A stretch of DNA of 64,000 nucleotides from Cercospora beticola. Taxonomy: Eukaryota; Ascomycota; Dothideomycetes; Mycosphaerellales; Mycosphaerellaceae. The position numbers and the translations under genes are program-made. Shown piece after piece: positions 62,460 through 64,000 of the stretch. The notes beneath the pieces are model-generated. The model searched no databases. It was not told where the DNA came from and was given only the letters and a program-made list of their open reading frames with translations. Location: positions 186,001-250,000 of the forward strand of contig NC_088939.1 of NCBI RefSeq assembly GCF_033473495.1. The letters are read 5' to 3'. Each line of letters opens with the position of its first letter. Position 1 is the stretch's first letter.

Positions 62460-64000
62460 GACTGTCAGTAGGCTGCACAGGGCCGAGCTTTGCGGCGCCG
62501 CGTAGGGAGCACAGAGAGGCGGCGCGTGCGAACAGGGCAACGGAGGGTTGTTGGAAGGGATGCAGCAGCAGCAGTGGGAGGGAGTGGAGTGCGGCGTACT
62601 TTGGATGCCATCTCGAAGGAGCAGAACCAGCAGCAGGCGTTGTGTGCCTTGGTCGTGCGCTATGCAGCGGCGGGATTTGAGTCGCGGGAAGCCGGTACCG
62701 TGGCGACGCAGATAGTGTGTGCAGTGAGCGGTCGGGGGGATCCAAGAAGCACGAGATGCGCCTTCGGCTCGGCGAGCTGCTGCAATGTGATGACGCCGAT
62801 CGCCAGGCGAGGGAACGTGTGGGTGGGTGGGTGTGATGAGAGGAGCGGCCAGCCAGCCAGCGGAGCGGGACGCAGGTCAACGCGCGAGTCGTCACGTTCC
62901 GTTGGCAGCGGGTGCGGAATGGCGACGATGTGACAGCAACGACGAGGCGTGCGCGGCGACGGTGCGGTGGTGGAGGGCGACGAGGTGGCCGGCGGAGGAC
63001 AGCGAGTACAGCGACAGGAATGCGTGCGTGCCGTGCTACACCCAGCAAAATCGCCCAAGCGCCGTCAATCGCTGTGAGCGCGCTCCACTCGGCGGGTGCG
63101 TGGTGAGTTCTGGCGTCGTTCTAGCGAACCCACCGTGCTTGTTCAATCAAATGGTCCAACCTCACCACCCAACCTGTTCATCTACTCCTCCCAGCTAGCT
63201 CTGTCCTCGTTATTGTCGCCTCCCGTCCCCTTTTCTACTCATCTCCTCTACGCCACACATCACCTCGCTGCCTCTTCTCTCGGGACAAATGACCATCTGC
63301 GATAGCTCTCCCCCGAGGCGCCCTCCGATGATTTCATCACCACATGTCTGACGGCGCGCGCGAAAAGCCTCCGCCGTTCCAGAGCAGACATGATCGACAA
63401 CGCTACCGGCTTGTATTTTCCACGAACAGACACAACCCGGCTCCATACGCACAAGCTGCTCTCCTGCTTGTCGAATCGCGCCCAGCTCCCTACTGCACCT
63501 CCTCGCCATGCCCTGTGCCACGACTGAATAGAGCGCCCGCCGCCAGCCAATGGACTGCAACGACGCGCTGGCATGCACGACACTGCGCGCGCTCATGAGA
63601 CAACTGTTCCAAGCGCGTGAAGCTATAGCACCTGCTCTCCCACCTATATCACCCACCGGTGTCGGCTCAATGGCGTCGTGGGCAGGAGACTTTGGCTGCA
63701 TGGTCGATGCCCTCCCCGATCGCAGCCACAGCAGCCTCTGACTCGGACAGCCGAGCTTGCAATGCACTCACGCACGCTTGACGCCTCGCATTTCTGCTGG
63801 TTCACGGGCATCGATCCAACTGACGCCAACTACTGACCTGCAGCTGCCATTGCAACTCAAAATTGCTGTGTGAACCTGAGGTTGATCTTTTCATCACGTG
63901 ACCCACGCATGATGCGTAGCTGCCCGACGTTGGCAGACAGCTGCCAGCACAACTGCTGCCCCCCAGACACAACATTTTCCCCACGAGGCCATAGCTTCTG
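62460..64000. other. Ras1 upstream region, no gene recognised
   Basis: About 1.5 kb up to the window edge. It has a GCA/GCT triplet run near 62565 and pyrimidine-rich stretches, with several overlapping GC-rich frames that show no domain. A long 5' UTR and promoter of Ras1 are the likeliest contents. Confidence 0.45.

Noticed and set aside
1..64000. CRISPR array, prophage or bacterial operon
   Set aside because: Spliceosomal introns and fungal families throughout; the tandem repeats seen are coding minisatellites without spacers.

Overview
This window looks like a chromosome segment of a filamentous ascomycete (Pezizomycotina). The class Dothideomycetes is my inference from gene content, not something the sequence proves. 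The evidence is short spliceosomal introns (about 45-160 bp) with GT..AG ends and CTAAC/CTGAC-like branch sites, fungal-specific families (HET domain, Zn2Cys6 clusters, GT62 mannosyltransferase, small cysteine-rich secreted proteins, fungal rhodopsin-fold membrane proteins), and moderate GC with dense genes on both strands. I saw no rRNA, tRNA, CRISPR array or intact transposon.

Layout. 1-9.3 kb: a DUF4188-type protein, the tRNA-splicing endonuclease subunit Sen34, a broken unrecognised gene, and a mannan polymerase (Anp1-type) gene with two possible 3' ends. 11-16.4 kb: a tandem family of three genes sharing a SANT-like N-terminal block; one copy lacks the intron of the other two and one lacks the shared Cys-rich C-terminal half. 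16.7-22.3 kb: a second tandem family joining a Zn2Cys6 cluster to WW domains, with one decayed copy and one expanded copy that carries a 15-residue Pro-rich repeat, two WW domains and apparent frameshifts. 23.4-25.1 kb: a HET-domain gene.

26.1-31.7 kb: a cluster of five predicted secreted proteins, four of them small and Cys-rich. Two of the four are multi-exon genes visible only after splicing, and two are paralogs whose upstream regions also match. These are effector-like candidates.

32-52 kb is mostly housekeeping: SDR, GT17, PI31/Fub1, Sit4/PP6 phosphatase with a large insertion, a propeller-like protein, an F-box-like protein, a Spf31-type J protein and the DEAD-box helicase Dbp4. Four LPxELRNR-motif genes are scattered among them; one contains a tandem intron-exon duplication.

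52.4-64 kb: a repeat-rich cell-surface protein, an amino-acid/choline-type permease and a rhodopsin-fold membrane protein, then a MoaB/CinA-fold protein, a GMF/cofilin-fold protein and Ras1. The permease and the membrane protein are each interrupted by two in-frame TAG codons and by no other lesion. Three of the four replace a Trp expected from the family, and all four lie in six-base palindromes with a CTAG core. UAG recoding, for example the A-to-I mRNA editing known from other ascomycetes, is the most unusual hypothesis raised by this window; simple decay is the main alternative.
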